A stretch of 64,000 nucleotides of DNA from Plantactinospora sp039889035. GTDB lineage: Bacteria > Actinomycetota > Actinomycetes > Mycobacteriales > Micromonosporaceae. Shown piece after piece: positions 41,862 through 49,934 of this stretch. The position numbers were made by a program, and so were the translations under genes. The notes below the pieces were generated by a model that made no database searches, was not told the origin of the DNA, and saw only the letters and a program-made list of their open reading frames with translations. Each line of letters opens with the position of its first letter. Position 1 is the stretch's first letter. Where the stretch lies: the NCBI GenBank assembly GCA_039889035.1, contig JBDQQY010000001.1, positions 62,001-126,000 of the forward strand. Direction: 5' to 3'.

Positions 41862-44440
41862 CGCGCCGTCCTCTCCATGGCTCCACTTCCGGTTCCTGTT
41901 CCCGTCACGCCGAGCCGGATGAACGTCACCGAGTACGCCGGGAAGGTGTACGAGAAGGTGTTCCGGACGCCGGTCAGCCGGGACTCGCGGGGCTGGATGG
42001 GGGTGAACGAGGCGGTGTTGACGTCGTCCGGCCCGCCGGCCAGGGTCGTCACCCGGGCGGTCGAGCCGACCCGCACCCGGTCGCCGAGGTCGATCCGGGT
42101 CGCCGCCTCGGACGCCTGCGCGTTGACCACCTTCAGCACCAGTTCGCCGGTGGCCCGGTCCCGGGTCACCACCTGACGAAACGGCTCGACGACCCGGTCG
42201 TCGGTGAAGCTGCCCCACTCCTGCCCGTCCAGATACAGGGTCACGGTCCGGTTCCGTACCGAGATCCGCAGGTCGTAGGCGCGGCCGGTCTCGACGCTTC
42301 CGGGCTTGGCGATCATCGTCTGCTTGCCGCCGCCGCTGGCCTTCTCCACCGCCGTCTGGGTGTTGTTCCAGCCGCCGACGTTCCACCAGTAGAAGTTGCC
42401 GGTGTCCCGCACTCCGAACGCGACCAGGAAGCCCTCCCGGCCGGACCGCTTGGTGGCGGTGACCCGCAGGTCGTAGTCGCGCCAGCCCGGGTCACCGGCG
42501 GTGACCATGGTGTCCTCGGCGACCGCGTCGGACTGCACGTACGCGCCGTCCACCACGGACCACGAGCCCCGCCCGGTGGCGTGGGTCCACTGCCCGGCAC
42601 CGCCGGAGAAGTCGTCCCGGAGCAGGGTGCCGCCGTCGGCCGAGGTGACCGTGACGTCGTCGTACGCCGCACTGGTGGCCCAGGTGGAGAGCCCGACCGC
42701 ACCGGTGATCGGTACCGTGGTGCTCGGCGTCCCGGAGGCGCGGCTCGGCACCACCTCGTCGCCGACGTTGGTCATGAACAGCTTCTGCACCTGGTAGCTC
42801 GCGGACGGCCAGGAGGTGGAGTTGTTGAACCAGATCAGGTCGGGCCGCCACTGTACGTAGTCCTCGTTGGCCAGCAGCGGCGCGTACGACGCCAGTCTCA
42901 CCACGTCGGCGTTGCGCTCCAGCCCGGTCATGTACGCCGCCTCGCCGAGCGCGTTGAAGAACCGGTTGTCCTGCGAGGCGTACTCGCCGAGGAAGACCTT
43001 CGGCCCGGCCCGGTCGTAGGAGTCGTACCGGTCGTTGTGCTGGAGGAACCACTCGGGGCTGTTGTAGTAGTGCTCGTCGACCATCTCGACCCCGGCATCC
43101 CGGTTGAGCTGCCAGAGCCGGTCGAAGGTGCCGCCCGCGTCGTCCGGCCCGGAGTTGCTGATCACGGTGATCTCCGGGTAGGCGGCCTCGATCGCCGCCC
43201 GGAACTGCTGGAACCGGGTGAAGAACTCGTCCGGCAGGTTCTCCTCGTTGCCCACCCCGAGATGGGTCAGCCCGAACGGCGCCGGGTGGCCCATCCGGGC
43301 CCGCAGGCCGCCCCACCGCGAGGTCGCCGGGCCGTTGGCGAACTCGATCAGGTCCAGGGTGTCCTGGATGTGCCGGCGCAGCAGCTCCGGGTCGTCGGTG
43401 GCCTGGTTCTGCCCGCAGCCGGTGACCAGCGCCGGCACCACCGGCAGCGGCATCGCCCCGATGTCCTCGGCGAACTGGAAGTACTCGTAGTAGCCGAGGC
43501 CGTAGGACTGGTTGTAGCCCCAGAAGTTGGCGTTGGTGGCCCGCTCCTCGACCGGCCCGACGGTGTCCTTCCACTGGTAGGAGCGCCGCCGCTCGTAGTC
43601 CGGCGCCGTGTAGCCGTAGTGGCTGCCGGTGTTGACCAGGCAGCCGCCGGGGAAGCGCAGGAAGCCCGGCCTAAGCGCGGCGACCTTCTCCGCCAGGTCC
43701 CGGCGCATCCCGTTCGGCCGGTTCTTGAAGGTGTCCCTGGGGAAGAGCGAGACCATGTCGAGGCGTACGGTGCCGCCGCCGGTGCCGGTCACCGCCAGCC
43801 GGCCGGTGCTGCTGGTCGCGGTGGCCCGGAAGGTGCCGGTGTACTTCGTCCAGCCGTCGCCGTGGACCACGATCCGCAGCGGCGCGGCGAGGTCGGCGCC
43901 GGCCGGATCGGTGAGTCGGACGGTCAGCGGCGTGCCGGCGGCGGTGCCGGTGCGGGCCCAGAGCGAGAAGTCGTAGTAGCGCTGGCGGTCGAGGCGGATG
44001 CCGGAGTTGTAGCCGGCGTTGACCACGCCGTAGCCCTGGCCGCCGGCCGGCAGGTCGAGCCGCAGGTAACGGCGGTTGCGCTCGCCCAGCCGCCCGGCGT
44101 CGTCGACCACCCCGACGGTGCCCCGGACCCCGTCCGGCGCGGTCGGGGCCCAGGCCGTCATCCCGGTGTACCCGGCGTTGTCCGCCGGGTCGTACTCGAA
44201 GGAGCGGTTCTGCACGAGTTCGGCGTACAGCCCGCCGTCGGCGGCCCGGTTGATGTCCTCGAAGAAGACCCCGTACATGGTGTCGGCGATCGCCGGGCCG
44301 GTGCCGGCGGCGTCCACCTCGACGGTGTAGTCGGTCGCGGTGGCGGCCGAGGCGGTGGCGCCGGCGGCCGGGACCGTGCCGAGCACGCCGGCCAGCACCA
44401 GCGCGCCCGCGAGCGCGCGGGTCGGGCGGGATCGGGACAT
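41858..44440 (-). CDS. GH51 alpha-L-arabinofuranosidase, secreted multidomain
   Basis: An 860-residue enzyme that releases terminal arabinofuranose. A signal peptide covers residues 1-33. FFEDINRAADGGLYAELVQNRSFEY is the GH51 start, and a CBM4/9-like insert covers about 110-230. The acid/base Glu is in LGVGNEENL (about 399) and the nucleophile Glu in VFLGEYASQ (about 486). A concanavalin-like module (LLRDDFSGGAGQWTHATG onward, about 590-740) is inserted in the C-terminal arabinofuranosidase domain. The ATG at 44440 has GGAGGAACG upstream. Expression is probably induced by arabino-oligosaccharides through the LacI-type site upstream. Confidence 0.93.
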   Translation of the reverse strand: MSRSRPTRALAGALVLAGVLGTVPAAGATASAATATDYTVEVDAAGTGPAIADTMYGVFFEDINRAADGGLYAELVQNRSFEYDPADNAGYTGMTAWAPTAPDGVRGTVGVVDDAGRLGERNRRYLRLDLPAGGQGYGVVNAGYNSGIRLDRQRYYDFSLWARTGTAAGTPLTVRLTDPAGADLAAPLRIVVHGDGWTKYTGTFRATATSSTGRLAVTGTGGGTVRLDMVSLFPRDTFKNRPNGMRRDLAEKVAALRPGFLRFPGGCLVNTGSHYGYTAPDYERRRSYQWKDTVGPVEERATNANFWGYNQSYGLGYYEYFQFAEDIGAMPLPVVPALVTGCGQNQATDDPELLRRHIQDTLDLIEFANGPATSRWGGLRARMGHPAPFGLTHLGVGNEENLPDEFFTRFQQFRAAIEAAYPEITVISNSGPDDAGGTFDRLWQLNRDAGVEMVDEHYYNSPEWFLQHNDRYDSYDRAGPKVFLGEYASQDNRFFNALGEAAYMTGLERNADVVRLASYAPLLANEDYVQWRPDLIWFNNSTSWPSASYQVQKLFMTNVGDEVVPSRASGTPSTTVPITGAVGLSTWATSAAYDDVTVTSADGGTLLRDDFSGGAGQWTHATGRGSWSVVDGAYVQSDAVAEDTMVTAGDPGWRDYDLRVTATKRSGREGFLVAFGVRDTGNFYWWNVGGWNNTQTAVEKASGGGKQTMIAKPGSVETGRAYDLRISVRNRTVTLYLDGQEWGSFTDDRVVEPFRQVVTRDRATGELVLKVVNAQASEAATRIDLGDRVRVGSTARVTTLAGGPDDVNTASFTPIQPRESRLTGVRNTFSYTFPAYSVTFIRLGVTGTGTGSGAMERTAR

Positions 44441-44515
44441 CGTTCCTCCGTCCGTTGCCGGTCGGCCCGGTAGCCGCCCGCTGCGCCGAAGCGGTAGGTG
44501 GCATGGATGAGCGTT

Positions 44516-44544
44516 AACATAGATAGATCGATATTGACTGTCAA
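44516..44544 (-). promoter_or_regulatory. Strong promoter of the GH51-GH43 operon
   Basis: On the minus strand a perfect -35 TTGACA (44544-44539) is followed after exactly 17 bases by TATGTT (44521-44516), the best vegetative promoter match in this window. The local DNA is markedly AT-rich. A degenerate LacI-type site, ATGAGCG next to TTAACAT on the plus strand (44507-44520), overlaps the -10 box. Confidence 0.75.
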
Positions 44545-44573
44545 CCCTGGGCTGACCTCCGCTCCGCAATGCA

Positions 44574-44585
44574 GTGAGCGCTCAC
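44574..44585. promoter_or_regulatory. Perfect LacI-family operator GTGAGCGCTCAC
   Basis: A 12-base perfect palindrome with central CG, the classic core of LacI-family operators, 29 bases upstream of the -35 box of the arabinofuranosidase promoter. Together with the degenerate site on the -10 box, it could allow looping repression. No LacI gene is adjacent; the nearest, at 55942, has a different operator core next to it. Confidence 0.7.
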
Positions 44586-44718
44586 ACCACCGCTCCGGTC
44601 GCCCGCGCCGGCGGCGCCGGCGGAGCCCGCGGGGACCGACGGGCCCCGCTCCGCCGCCCGGGCGAGCCACTTCGGGCAGGGCGCTGGTCGACCTGGAGCG
44701 AGGTCCAGCCCGGCCGGG

Positions 44719-45171
44719 TCAGCCATGGCCGGTGGCGCCGACGATCGCCATGATGGTGAGGATCCGCTTCCGGCGCCGGGTCAGCACGGCGAAGCACGCC
44801 GTCAGGGCCACCAACTCCAGTTCCGGCCACGGGCCGGTGACCTCGACCCGGACCGGTGCGCCGGGCCGGCCCGCCTGGCGTACCTCGATCCGGCCGCCGT
44901 CCCGGACCAGCACGCCGCCACCCCGGTGCGGCGACCAGCGCGCCGGCCCACCCGGCCCGGGTACCTGGCAACCGTCCGGGTGCAGCCGCACCACCGGCCG
45001 CTGCCCGACGCGGGCGACGACGCCGCACCGGTGGAAGTCGGTCACGTCGAGCTGGTAACTGCCGCCGCCGGTACGGATCTCGCCGCACCGCATCGACACC
45101 CCGGTCCGCAGCGCCCCGGCATGGCCATCGAGGACGTACCCGCCGGAGCGCCGCCGCATCCGGAGCATCAT
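44719..45171 (-). CDS. Hypothetical protein coupled to the DUF6069 gene
   Basis: About 150 residues, Gly/Arg-rich beta-type sequence (GGYVLDGHAGALRTGVSMRCGEIRTGGGSYQLDVTDFHRCGVV) followed by a C-terminal hydrophobic segment (LELVALTACFAVLTRRRKRILTIMAIVGATGHG in two parts). It starts at an ATG overlapping the DUF6069 stop, so the two are co-translated. I do not recognise the family. The C-terminal hydrophobic and basic part may associate with the membrane. Confidence 0.6.
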   Translation of the reverse strand: MMLRMRRRSGGYVLDGHAGALRTGVSMRCGEIRTGGGSYQLDVTDFHRCGVVARVGQRPVVRLHPDGCQVPGPGGPARWSPHRGGGVLVRDGGRIEVRQAGRPGAPVRVEVTGPWPELELVALTACFAVLTRRRKRILTIMAIVGATGHG

Positions 45172-45611
45172 CGGGTCGCCGCCCGGGCCGCCCAGGGCAG
45201 CCCGACGATCAGCACGACCGCCGGCACCAGGTGCAGGACGGCGAGCCCGAGCCTCGCGCCCGGGTCGACACCGCCGGCCGGCCCGAGCAGCGAGACGACG
45301 AAGAAGCCGACCGCGACGAGCGTCCAGATCAGCCGCGCCCGGGTGGTGAACCGCTCCAGCAGGGCCAGCAGGCCCCAACCGGCCAGCGCGGCGAGTATCG
45401 CGGTGGCCGCAACGGCAACCGGGCCGACCTCGGTGACCGAGCTGCCGCTGCGGGCCGCCAGCTCGATGCCGGCGGCGTCGCGCAGCACGAAGAAGGCGGC
45501 CTCGGCGGCGACGGCGGCCATGCCCAGCACGCCGAGCCGGCGTAGCCGGATGCGGGTGGCGTTCGGGTTGCCGGTGTGCCCTGTCGTGACGTTCGTACGG
45601 GTGTCTGTCAT
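45168..45611 (-). CDS. DUF6069 family membrane protein
   Basis: A 147-residue protein with four hydrophobic helices: RLGVLGMAAVAAEAAFFVL, VGPVAVAATAILAALAGWGLLALL, IWTLVAVGFFVVSLLG and LAVLHLVPAVVLIVGLP. This fits DUF6069, a small actinobacterial family often found near two-component systems. It is divergent from a histidine kinase with 108 bases between starts, and may be the regulated target of that system. Confidence 0.8.
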   Translation of the reverse strand: MTDTRTNVTTGHTGNPNATRIRLRRLGVLGMAAVAAEAAFFVLRDAAGIELAARSGSSVTEVGPVAVAATAILAALAGWGLLALLERFTTRARLIWTLVAVGFFVVSLLGPAGGVDPGARLGLAVLHLVPAVVLIVGLPWAARAATR

Positions 45612-45671
45612 GCCGTCGAGTTTGCGAACGGGGCCGCCGGGCCGGCATCGATCCGGCCGCCTCCCGGCCTA

Positions 45672-45683
45672 CGACTTTGGTCG
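45672..45683. promoter_or_regulatory. Candidate response-regulator site
   Basis: CGAC and GTCG flank TTTG in the divergent region between the DUF6069 gene and the histidine kinase, directly upstream of the kinase -35 box. It could be an autoregulatory site of the LuxR-type regulator. Confidence 0.35.
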
Positions 45684-45684
45684 G

Positions 45685-45713
45685 TGGTCAAGATCCCCAC
45701 CCGCCCTTAGCCT
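45685..45713 (+). promoter_or_regulatory. Leaderless promoter of the histidine kinase
   Basis: TGGTCA (45685-45690) and TAGCCT (45708-45713) are 17 bases apart. The -10 ends six bases before the ATG at 45720, so transcription should begin at the start codon. This agrees with the absence of any ribosome site. Confidence 0.6.
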
Positions 45714-45719
45714 GGCCAC

Positions 45720-46898
45720 ATGGGGGTGAGCCGGGGTGGCGACGGGGCACGACGACCCGTGCCGCCGCCACCCCGGATGGTCACGCTCGGCTCCACGATC
45801 GCGATCAGCCTGCTCGTCGGCTCGGTGCTCTGGTCCGTGGCCGTGTCGGGACCGGCGACCTGGCTCCGGCTCGACCTCGCGGCGGCCGTACTGGCCTGCG
45901 CCCTCGTTCCGGTCGCCCTCACCCGGCCGGTCGCCGGTGGGCTGGTGCTGGCCGCCCTGGCGGCGGCCTCCCCGGTGGCGACTCCGGCGGCGACCTTCGC
46001 CGCGATCAACGCGGCCCGGCAGCGCCCGTTCCCCACCGCCGTCGCGGTGGCCGTCGCCGGGGTCGCCGGGCACGCCGTGCAGGGCCGGTGGCGACCGTTG
46101 ACCGGCCTGTCCTACGGCTGGTGGCTGCTGCTGATGGCCGCCGCCTACGCGGCACTGCTCGGCTGGGGCACCTGGGCACGGGCCCGGCAGGCACTGGTGA
46201 TGTCCCTGCGCGAACGCGCCCGACGGGCCGAGGCCGAGCAGGGCCGCCGGGTCGCCGAGGCCCGGATCGCCGAGCGGACCCGGATCGCCCAGGAGATGCA
46301 CGACGTACTCGCGCACCGGCTGTCGCTGCTCGCCGTCTACGCGGGCGCGTTGGAGTACCGCCCCGACTCGTCGCCGGAGCGACTCGCGGCGGCGGCCGGG
46401 GTGATCCGCGGCGGCGTGCACCAGGCGCTGGAGGAACTCCGCGAGGTGGTCACGGTGCTCCGGCAGGAGCAGCCCGGCGTCGCCCCGGACAGCCCGCCCG
46501 GTCCCGAGCTGCGGGACGTGCCGCGCCTGGTCGGGGAGGCGCGGGAGGCTGGCCTCACCGTGTCGTTCGAGGACCGGACCGACCCGAACGTGGCGGAGGC
46601 GGCGGTGGCACCGGTGACCGGGCGGACGGCGTACCGGGTCGTGCAGGAGGCCCTCACCAACGCGCGTAAGCACGCGGCGGGCCAGCCGGTACGGGTACGC
46701 CTCGACGGCAGCCCCGGCGGGACGCTGGTCGTCGACGTACGCAACCCGCTCTCGTCCGAGCTGCCGGAGCTGCCCGGCGCCGGTGTCGGACTGGTCGGGC
46801 TCACCGAACGGGTGAGTCTGGCCGGCGGGCGGCTCGACCACGCGGTGGACGTGGCCGGCGAGTTCCACCTCCGGGCGGAGCTGCCGTGGCGGACCTGA
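45720..46898 (+). CDS. Sensor histidine kinase (NarL/DesK type)
   Basis: A 392-residue kinase. Four or five N-terminal membrane helices (about 20-165) are followed by a coiled region (RERARRAEAEQGRRVAEARIAERTRIAQ). The phosphoacceptor His is in QEMHDVLAHRLSLLAVYAG, and the HATPase_c domain has YRVVQEALTNARKHA and GVGLVGLTERVSLAGG. It phosphorylates the overlapping LuxR-type regulator. The helices have short loops only, suggesting it senses the membrane itself. Confidence 0.93.
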   Translation: MGVSRGGDGARRPVPPPPRMVTLGSTIAISLLVGSVLWSVAVSGPATWLRLDLAAAVLACALVPVALTRPVAGGLVLAALAAASPVATPAATFAAINAARQRPFPTAVAVAVAGVAGHAVQGRWRPLTGLSYGWWLLLMAAAYAALLGWGTWARARQALVMSLRERARRAEAEQGRRVAEARIAERTRIAQEMHDVLAHRLSLLAVYAGALEYRPDSSPERLAAAAGVIRGGVHQALEELREVVTVLRQEQPGVAPDSPPGPELRDVPRLVGEAREAGLTVSFEDRTDPNVAEAAVAPVTGRTAYRVVQEALTNARKHAAGQPVRVRLDGSPGGTLVVDVRNPLSSELPELPGAGVGLVGLTERVSLAGGRLDHAVDVAGEFHLRAELPWRT

Positions 46899-47551
46899 AC
46901 CCGCCCGTGGTGCGGGTGATCATCGTCGACGACGATCCGCTGGTCCGGACCGCCCTGGAAATGATGCTCGACGGCGCGCCCGGGATCAGCGTGGTGGCCG
47001 CGCTCGCCGACGGCGACGAGGTGCCCGGTGCCGTCGACCGGCACGGGGTCGACGTCGTACTGATGGACATCCGGATGCCCCGGGTCAGCGGCATCCTGGC
47101 GACCCGGCGGCTGCGGGCCCGCCGCGACCCGCCCGAGGTCGTCATGCTGACCACCTTCGACACCGACGACCACGTCGTCCGCGCGCTGCGGGCCGGGGCC
47201 AGCGGCTTCCTGCTCAAGGACACCCCGCCGGACCGCATCGTCGACGCAATCCGGAAGGTGGCCGCCGGTGAGCCGATCCTGTCGCCCGCGGTGACCCGGC
47301 GGTTGATGGACCGGATCACCACCGGTGCCGACGCCTACGAACGGGCCCGGTCGGCGTTGGCGACGTTGAGTCCCCGGGAACGCGACGTCGCACTGGCGGT
47401 CGCGCAGGGACGGACCAACGCGGAGATCGCGGCGAGCCTCGCGATGAGTGTGGCCACCGTCAAGGCGCACCTCACGCACATCCTGACCAAGCTCGACCTG
47501 AGCAACCGTACCCAGGTCGCGATGCTCGCCCACGACGCCGGACTGATCTGA
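46886..47551 (+). CDS. LuxR/NarL-type response regulator
   Basis: A 221-residue regulator. The receiver domain has acidic VDDDPL, phosphoacceptor Asp in DVVLMDIRMP, Thr in MLTTFDTDD and Lys in GFLLKDTPP. The C-terminal HTH is LSPRERDVALAVAQGRTNAEIAASLAMSVATVKAHLTHILTKL in segments. The GTG overlaps the kinase by 13 bases. The likely targets are its own promoter and the divergent DUF6069 gene. Confidence 0.95.
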   Translation: MADLNPPVVRVIIVDDDPLVRTALEMMLDGAPGISVVAALADGDEVPGAVDRHGVDVVLMDIRMPRVSGILATRRLRARRDPPEVVMLTTFDTDDHVVRALRAGASGFLLKDTPPDRIVDAIRKVAAGEPILSPAVTRRLMDRITTGADAYERARSALATLSPRERDVALAVAQGRTNAEIAASLAMSVATVKAHLTHILTKLDLSNRTQVAMLAHDAGLI

Positions 47552-47718
47552 GCGGTCGCGAGCCGGCGGGTGTGCCGGACGGCGACGCCGACCGGCCGAC
47601 GGCGGACGTCGCGGTCCGGCCAGGCCGGGAACGGCTCGGCCAGGCCCCGCTCCGGAGGCTCCGACCGCGCCGACGCGAGGCAGGCCGGTGTGGTGCGGGT
47701 CCGGCCCTTGCCGCCGCG

Positions 47719-47781
47719 CCGCGCCCGCCCGACCGTCGGGCGCGGACCCCTCCCGTCACCGGTCGGCGGCAGGAGGGGCCC
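47719..47781. terminator. Two adjacent hairpins between convergent genes
   Basis: CCGCGCCCG (47719-47727) pairs with most of TCGGGCGCGG (47736-47745). Next to it GGACCCCTCC (47744-47753) pairs with GGAGGGGCCC (47772-47781), with one mismatch. They lie between the response regulator and the convergent sugar-dehydrogenase gene and may terminate one gene each. Confidence 0.4.
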
Positions 47782-47795
47782 GCTACCGGCACAGG

Positions 47796-49889
47796 TCAGG
47801 CGGGTGTGCCCCGGACGGTCAGGTCGCGCATCCGGCCGATGTTGTCGAACGAGCCGAAGCCGACCCGGCCGGCGCCGAAGGTGGTGTCGGCGGCGGTCAT
47901 CAACGGGTCCCGGGAACCGTCGAGGTAGACCGCGATCTCACCGGTCGCCGGCCGGTGGACCAGGCGGACCCGGTGCCAGCGGTCGTCGGTGATCGCTGGC
48001 GCCGCCCCTTCGGAGCGACCGTTCCACTGGTAGTCGATCCGCTCCCGGTCGGCGTTGTCGACCTTGAAGATGCCGTTGTGCGGATAGATCGTGTTGTCGG
48101 TCGAGAGGTGCGCGTAGTAGAACTCGGTGTCGGACTTCCAGCCGAACACGATGATCACGTCCCGGTTGGTCTCCTCGACCGGCGTGTCGAGCCGTACCTC
48201 TGCGTCGATCTCCACCGCGCCGAGTTCGGGCCCGGCGGTCAGCACGGCGTACTCGAACGGGCGGCGTGGACCGGGGCGCTGGGCACCGGCCTCGGCGAGG
48301 ATCACCTGACTGCCGGTGAACCGCCAGTTCGCCGGGGTGACCGGGCGCCAGTTGCTCGGAAGCATGGTGTCCCGGACCCTCGTGGTGCCGACCCGTCCAC
48401 CGGCGTACTCCCGGGTGCCGGTGACCTTCCAGATCTTCCCGTTCGCCTTGGCCAGGACGTACAACTCACCCTGGGCGTCGGTGCCGAACCGCAGGTCCAC
48501 CCGGTTGGGGTCGCCGGGCGCCCCGGGACCGGAGAGATCCTGCATCCGCACCGGAGTGCCGGCCGTGTCGAAGAGGGCCAGCCGGTGGATCGGCGCCAGG
48601 TCCCGGCCCCGCCGCATCTGGTCGACCTCGGTGTAGAGCACCCGGCCGTCGACGAGGTCGCCGAAGACGTACCTGCCGCGCAGCGCCGGCACGTCCCGGC
48701 CCCGGTAGACGAAGCCGCCGGCCACCGCGACGCCGATGTCCGAGGTGCAGTCCCAGCCCGGCGCGGGTTCGTGGTCGTACGCGGCGACCGGGTACGTGTA
48801 GCCATAGGTGGCGTCGTCCGGGGGCAGCGGGAAGATCCGGTCACACGGCTCCGTCGACGTCTTGTCGAAGACGAACGCGCCCTCGCGCTCGCTCCAGCCG
48901 AAGTTGTCGCCGGCCCGCACCTCGTAGACCGCCTCGATGGCGTGTTCGCCGATGTGCCCGAGATACATCCTGCCGGTCTCCCGGTCCCAACTGAACCGGT
49001 GCGGGTCACGCATCCCGACCGCGTAGATCTCGCCGAGCGCGCCGGCCTGGCCGACGAACGGGTTCGACGGCGGGATGCCGTACCGCCCGTTCGGGGCGTT
49101 GCTGCCGGCCGGGTCGATCCGGAGCAGCTTGCCGTGCGGCATCGCCATGTTCTGCGGGTCGGTGTTGCGCACCCCGACGCCGCCGTCGCCGGCCGCGATG
49201 TAGAGCAGCCCGTAGTCGGCGTCGCCCCGCCGGGCGGTCGGATCGAAGTTGATCTCCTGGATGCCGTGCACCCGGCCGCCGAACCCGATCCGCAGCACCT
49301 CCCGGCGGGAGCCGGCGAAGGTGTCGGCGGCCGGGTCGGTGGCGGTCCACTCGGTGATGATGCCGTGGAAGACGGTGTTGGGCTGGCTGTAGTCGGGCGC
49401 TGTGCTGAACGGGGGCGACTCGGTGTGCACGGTGTAGAACCTGCCGTTGCGGCCGAAGTCAGGGTGGAAGGCGACGTATCCGAAGCCCTGGCCGAGCCCC
49501 TGCCCGGAGAAGAAGCGCGGCGCGAAGGTGCCGGCCACGTCCAGGTAGACGTGCGGCACGCCGTCGGAGACGAGATAGAGGCTGCCGTTCAGGTCGGGTA
49601 CCGCCCGCCGGCCCGATCCGTCCGGCAGCTCCATGATGGTGTTGATCCGCGCCTGTCGCATCAGACGCGGGTCGGTGGGTGCCGGCGTCGGCTCCGACTT
49701 CGGGAACGCCGCGTACTCGGTGAGCACCAGCCCGAGCCGCGACTGGATCTGCTGTTCCGGTACGGGGTCGTAGACCGCGTCGGCGGCCCGGGCCGGCGCT
49801 GCTCCGACCAGAGTGGAGAGTACGAGGGCTACGGCGCTGAGTGAGGCGGTGGCGAGGGGTCTGCGGAGGCGACGGGTGGGAGTACGCAC
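47796..49889 (-). CDS. Secreted glucose/sorbosone-dehydrogenase-like protein with C-terminal lectin-like domain
   Basis: The protein has 697 residues and a Tat- or Sec-type signal (RTPTRRLRRPLATASLSAVALVLSTLVGAAPARA in segments). Residues 80-480 form a GSDH/PQQ-type propeller: GYVAFHPDFGRNGRFYTVH, GLLYIAAGDGGVG, GKLLRIDPAGSNAPNGRYGIPPSNPF, GEIYAVGMRDPHRFSWD, FGWSEREGAF. From about 510 a concanavalin-like module follows (DRWHRVRLVHRPATGEIAVYLDG). It may oxidise or bind a sugar outside the cell. The GTG start has GGAGTGA ten bases upstream. It is transcribed in the same direction as the LamG-like gene, 45 bases after it. Confidence 0.85.
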   Translation of the reverse strand: MRTPTRRLRRPLATASLSAVALVLSTLVGAAPARAADAVYDPVPEQQIQSRLGLVLTEYAAFPKSEPTPAPTDPRLMRQARINTIMELPDGSGRRAVPDLNGSLYLVSDGVPHVYLDVAGTFAPRFFSGQGLGQGFGYVAFHPDFGRNGRFYTVHTESPPFSTAPDYSQPNTVFHGIITEWTATDPAADTFAGSRREVLRIGFGGRVHGIQEINFDPTARRGDADYGLLYIAAGDGGVGVRNTDPQNMAMPHGKLLRIDPAGSNAPNGRYGIPPSNPFVGQAGALGEIYAVGMRDPHRFSWDRETGRMYLGHIGEHAIEAVYEVRAGDNFGWSEREGAFVFDKTSTEPCDRIFPLPPDDATYGYTYPVAAYDHEPAPGWDCTSDIGVAVAGGFVYRGRDVPALRGRYVFGDLVDGRVLYTEVDQMRRGRDLAPIHRLALFDTAGTPVRMQDLSGPGAPGDPNRVDLRFGTDAQGELYVLAKANGKIWKVTGTREYAGGRVGTTRVRDTMLPSNWRPVTPANWRFTGSQVILAEAGAQRPGPRRPFEYAVLTAGPELGAVEIDAEVRLDTPVEETNRDVIIVFGWKSDTEFYYAHLSTDNTIYPHNGIFKVDNADRERIDYQWNGRSEGAAPAITDDRWHRVRLVHRPATGEIAVYLDGSRDPLMTAADTTFGAGRVGFGSFDNIGRMRDLTVRGTPA

Positions 49890-49934
49890 GCGGGGGTCAC
49901 TCCGTTCTCGGGACGGGACGTGGTCGGGTGGGGG

